From NCBI GenBank assembly GCA_963930775.1, contig OZ005701.1:4347669-4411668 (forward strand): DNA of 64,000 nucleotides, in the 5' to 3' direction. This document shows positions 61,401-64,000 of the stretch, piece by piece. Every line of letters begins with the position of its first letter. Position 1 is the first letter of the stretch. Origin of the DNA: Cliona cf. orientalis. Its lineage: Eukaryota > Porifera > Demospongiae > Clionaida > Clionaidae. The position numbers and the translations under genes were made by a program. The notes under the pieces were generated by a model. That model was not told the DNA's origin and did not search any database. It saw only the letters and a program-made list of their open reading frames with translations.

Positions 61401-61604
61401 GCAATAGATGGTGAACGGAAATTTAATGAACAAAGGAGGAAAAAGGAAGAAAAGCGTGAGAGAGAGAAACAACAGCTGCATGCAGAGAGAGAGAAAGAGC
61501 GGCAAAATATCAGAGAAAAGTATCAACTTTCACATGATAATAAAAAAGATCAGCGTGCTAATCAGGAACATAATGCTAGTGACAAGAAGTGTAATATTCA
61601 ATGA
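58427..61604 (+). CDS. Complexin with C-terminal CAAX box
   Basis: Complexins bind the assembled SNARE bundle and clamp or promote vesicle fusion. Two exons (58427-58493 and 61351-61604) join in phase to give 106 residues. Residues 1-23 (MASTVVKAVIGSKVKSL...) resemble the amphipathic N-terminus; about 33-82 is a charged helix, with the central SNARE-binding stretch HAEREKERQNIREKYQL at 66-82, including the conserved KY pair. The protein ends CNIQ, a CAAX box predicted to be farnesylated, as in the membrane-anchored complexin-3/4 type. It is shorter than vertebrate complexins (134-160). The 2.9 kb intron contains an orphan exon and repeats. No expression evidence; identity is strong from the helix. 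Confidence 0.9.
59269..59483. repeat. CCATAGAATCCCGCGATTACG TIR element
   Basis: The left CCATAGAATCCCGCG and right GGAATTCTACGG ends are related; the interior (GCATAAGCCTAGCCCCCC, CTCGCGTATAA) matches 34613-34800. Confidence 0.7.
60157..60330 (+). CDS. Orphan exon inside the complexin intron
   Basis: 58 codons (phase 0 to 0) between TGAAAAG and GTATGT, containing SPELLNEVFSMKCTQCNVEV and IPDFQCTC. The paired cysteines could bind a metal. It does not fit the complexin phase and no partner exons are seen; no family recognised. Confidence 0.3.
60953..61203. repeat. MITE-like TIR element in the complexin intron
   Basis: AAGGCCATATAAATAACTTA...GATTCTCATCC at the left is inverted at 61168-61203. 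It lies 147 bp before complexin exon 2. Confidence 0.8.
61351..61604 (+). CDS. Complexin exon 2
   Basis: After CACTGCAG it reads G-ALGIDEKSSQAEAEARA, the charged central helix and the CNIQ end, with stop TGA at 61602-61604. Confidence 0.93.
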
Positions 61605-61720
61605 ATACTTGCATTATATATATGCACCATCTCATAATACCAGTTCTGCAGCACTCATACCGGTATTAGCCTCGTACCAAAGGGCCCGGGTACAAGTTTG
61701 AAGCTACACTTGTATGTTAT

Positions 61721-61789
61721 AGTTACAAGACCTTAATTGGGGTGCATGAGATGCATGGTCGAATGCACCCCAATTAAGGTCTTGTAACT
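61721..61789. repeat. Near-perfect hairpin between complexin and CUL1
   Basis: AGTTACAAGACCTTAATTGG...GGTGCAT is mirrored at the right, ending TTGTAACT; arms about 27 bp. It lies between two converging gene ends. Confidence 0.85.
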
Positions 61790-62278
61790 GTCTTATTGGC
61801 CCATGATCCCCTCTCGTCATTGGCCCTCTAGTCTAGTCAAGGGCTTATGTTTAGTGCACCATAGCACACAGGTACAATCAAGACAGAAGATCATCTTCAT
61901 GATCATATGCAGAGTTCTCCCATAGCACAAGGCACAATTGCCCATGAGTGTTTAGATAGTTGTGAGTCTTGCGACCACATCAAAGCCTTTCGTTTCTCAG
62001 AGATGCCAAGATGTGGGCTAGCATAATTATAGTAACTGTCACTTCATGTGACTTGGGGCACACTTGCATGACATTAAGTTTTACAAACTGTAGCTTCAAA
62101 ATTTATTAAATTACTGAGGTGAAATTGCTGATAATATCGTAGTTCTTAGGAATACATTTCATATCGTTGAATAAAAGCATCATTCATAATAAATTATAGA
62201 AGTGCAAAAATTCTAATGGTGTGGCGTGGAACAAATTATTATAATAATATTATTGAACATACTGACAATTAAGTTCCA

Positions 62279-62359
62279 TCATGCTAAATATCTATAAGTG
62301 TCCTTTTGCCCATCTACTCTGTCCAAGTACTCCTTTTCAATAAGAATGTCTATACATTT
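62279..62359 (-). CDS. CUL1: CUL1 last exon
   Basis: [20 protein letters not shown], then TYRYLA and the stop. Confidence 0.97.
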   Translation of the reverse strand, partial: KCIDILIEKEYLDRVDGQKDTYRYLA

Positions 62360-63430
62360 CTGTGGGCATTACAAAATGGTTACCTTTGTAGTAAGAATTA
62401 TTCTACTAATAAGGTAGCCTTAAATATTTCCCCAGGCTCCTAATATTTCAGCATGCTTAATTAAAAATCTTTGACATACCGATACTGTAGCTAGTTGGCA
62501 ACGTTATCACAATAACCAGAGGATGTGGAGTAGAGGGTCTACAATAACACAGGCCACGTTTGTGTACATGTGCGCATGACCTGACTACTCTGTCCAATTA
62601 TCTTCCTACACAAGTATGGCTTCTTATCAAATCCCTTCATTTCCTCCGCTATTTTACCTTAATAACTGGTACTTTTGGCTTGAATCTCGACGACAATTGC
62701 TGGAAAACCTCTGCTAATAATGGTTGGTGTTTGAGCTCTTTTCTCATTTTCATTATTCTCACAATAGCAGCCTGCAGCACAACACAAGAATGATCTTACC
62801 AAGTACAAAATTAAAGGTCAGTCATTACTGCTACATCTGTTGTGTAGCGAGGTGGTTGTGTGTTCCAAATAAATAAGGAACAGTGAAATTGATTAGCAGG
62901 TGCAGCAAGCAACTTTAATTTGTTTTGTTGTTGCATCAACTACATGTGTATACAACAATCGACAAATTTTGGGATTAAATTTTATTGAGTGGCTAAGACT
63001 CAAAATGCTTGATAAGTGCCATAAATTAGTTTGATTAGCCACACTATATCTATTAACCACAATCTATGAAGATAAACAACGAAAAAATTGTCATCGTACC
63101 TGAATAAGAAGTTTTCTATCTTCTTCCACATTCTTATGAGTGACTTCTTGCTCTTGCTTTTGTTCTACCTTCATAGGAATGTTGATATTAACCCGAAGCT
63201 TCTTGCTGTTAATTTATAACTGAAATCCAATTCATCATCATTATGATAATTAGAAAAACCTTACCTTTTGTAAGCCATATTTAGTCTTAATACTGAATCA
63301 GACCCTATCTCTTCATCATCACATAACTGAGGAATGGAGGATCGGTTTGCATGAGCATCTGTACACTAACCATGCCTCTTACCAGTAATTTGGATTTCAC
63401 AAGTGTCTGTACAACTTGAAGAAGTAAGTC
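62279..63430 (-). CDS. CUL1: Cullin-1, C-terminal exons
   Basis: CUL1 is the scaffold of SCF ubiquitin ligases: it binds RBX1 and is activated by NEDD8. Five exons are visible: 63383-63430, 63265-63326, 63100-63205, 62658-62771 and 62279-62359 (stop TGA). All phases agree. Landmarks: [53 protein letters not shown] (the first K of KMRK is the neddylation lysine), [12 protein letters not shown] and the terminal DTYRYLA. The motif set matches CUL1 rather than CUL2-5. The rest of the gene lies right of the window or in unseen exons up to 64000. Confidence 0.95.
62658..62771 (-). CDS. CUL1: CUL1 exon with neddylation site
   Basis: [20 protein letters not shown] and [12 protein letters not shown], part of the C-terminal winged-helix region. 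Confidence 0.97.
63100..63205 (-). CDS. CUL1: CUL1 exon
   Basis: [20 protein letters not shown], then [15 protein letters not shown]; donor GTACGA. Confidence 0.96.
63265..63326 (-). CDS. CUL1: CUL1 exon
   Basis: [20 protein letters not shown] between CCTCAG and GTAAGG; ends in phase 2. Confidence 0.92.
63383..63430 (-). CDS. CUL1: CUL1 exon
   Basis: 16 codons, [16 protein letters not shown], between CTGTAG and GTAAGA. Confidence 0.9.
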
Positions 63431-64000
63431 CTACAGCAAAATTATCTTAAGCAGTAAAAGAGTACCAGGGTTTCATCTAGCAACAAAAATTGGGGTGTAA
63501 GTGCAATAGGTGAGTGGGCATATGTACCATGCCAGGTTCCTTGGCATATACTTTTTTAGGAAAATTTCTTTCAGGGTATTTTTGGTGAAAAAGAAATACT
63601 AGTGGTTAGATTTTGTGACTCACTGTGTTTTTGGGGGCGGAGGGGAGCTAAACCTCCTAAACAGCGTCTAAGTTAGCTTAGCTACAGTGGAACATTGCTT
63701 ATCAGTCAACCATGATCAGAGAAGCAATCAGCTAAGCTTGCTTATAATGGGCAGCATGCAAGGTTCCAAACATTTTACCAATACGCACAGTACATTGATA
63801 CACTTGCAGAATAGTCACTACTACGGATAGCGGCCAGACCAGCGGTCCCAAAACACTGTGCAACTGTAGCTGCCTCAAGATAGCGGCTGCATACTATGGT
63901 CCTGTGGTGACTGCCATAATGAGGTTTCACTGTATTACATGCATCCAGTTGTCTAATATCTAACTTCTATGCTGCTAGGTGGCATTACTCAGATACATTA

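Overview
The window looks like nuclear DNA of an early-branching animal, most probably a demosponge. This is inferred from intron-dense animal genes with short exons and GT-AG introns, heavy loading with small terminal-inverted-repeat (TIR) elements, frequent palindromic ACATGT runs, and animal-type gene content (semaphorin, complexin, CFAP206, cullin-1). No bacterial operon, rRNA or CRISPR array is visible.

Layout. 3143-7332 (+): the C-terminal part of CFAP206, a ciliary radial-spoke docking protein; its N-terminal exons are not visible. 7333-16241: about 9 kb of intergenic DNA dominated by nested TIR elements, with one orphan exon (9125-9280 +), a CpG-rich reading frame split by a 1.07 kb insertion (11605-13144 -), and three tandem copies of a 0.43-0.47 kb TIR element (14699-16063). 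16242-54412 (-): one large gene of 25 exons, whose 4608 nt of coding sequence stay in frame across every junction (1535 residues). It encodes a signal peptide, a Sema domain, a PSI domain, about nine fibronectin type III domains, a transmembrane helix and a tail of about 39 residues, i.e. a Sema-FN type transmembrane semaphorin. 55031-56101 (-): two phase-compatible exons of an unidentified gene. 58427-61604 (+): a two-exon complexin of 106 residues ending in a CAAX box (CNIQ). 62279-63430 (-): the last five exons of cullin-1, converging on complexin; the gene continues past the right edge.

Biology. A semaphorin and a complexin lie about 4 kb apart, head to head, in what is probably a nerveless animal. 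Both families are best known from axon guidance and synaptic release, so the window bears on their pre-neural roles in cell contact and regulated secretion. CFAP206 and CUL1 are conserved housekeeping genes of motile cilia and SCF ubiquitin ligases.

Mobile DNA. Comparing interrupted and uninterrupted copies inside the window gives target-site duplications directly: TA for elements with CCGTA termini, 5 bp for elements with CAGNGGCG-like termini (five cases), and AATT for a 417 bp element with perfect 32 bp ends. Several repeat families lie in opposite orientation in different introns of the semaphorin gene.
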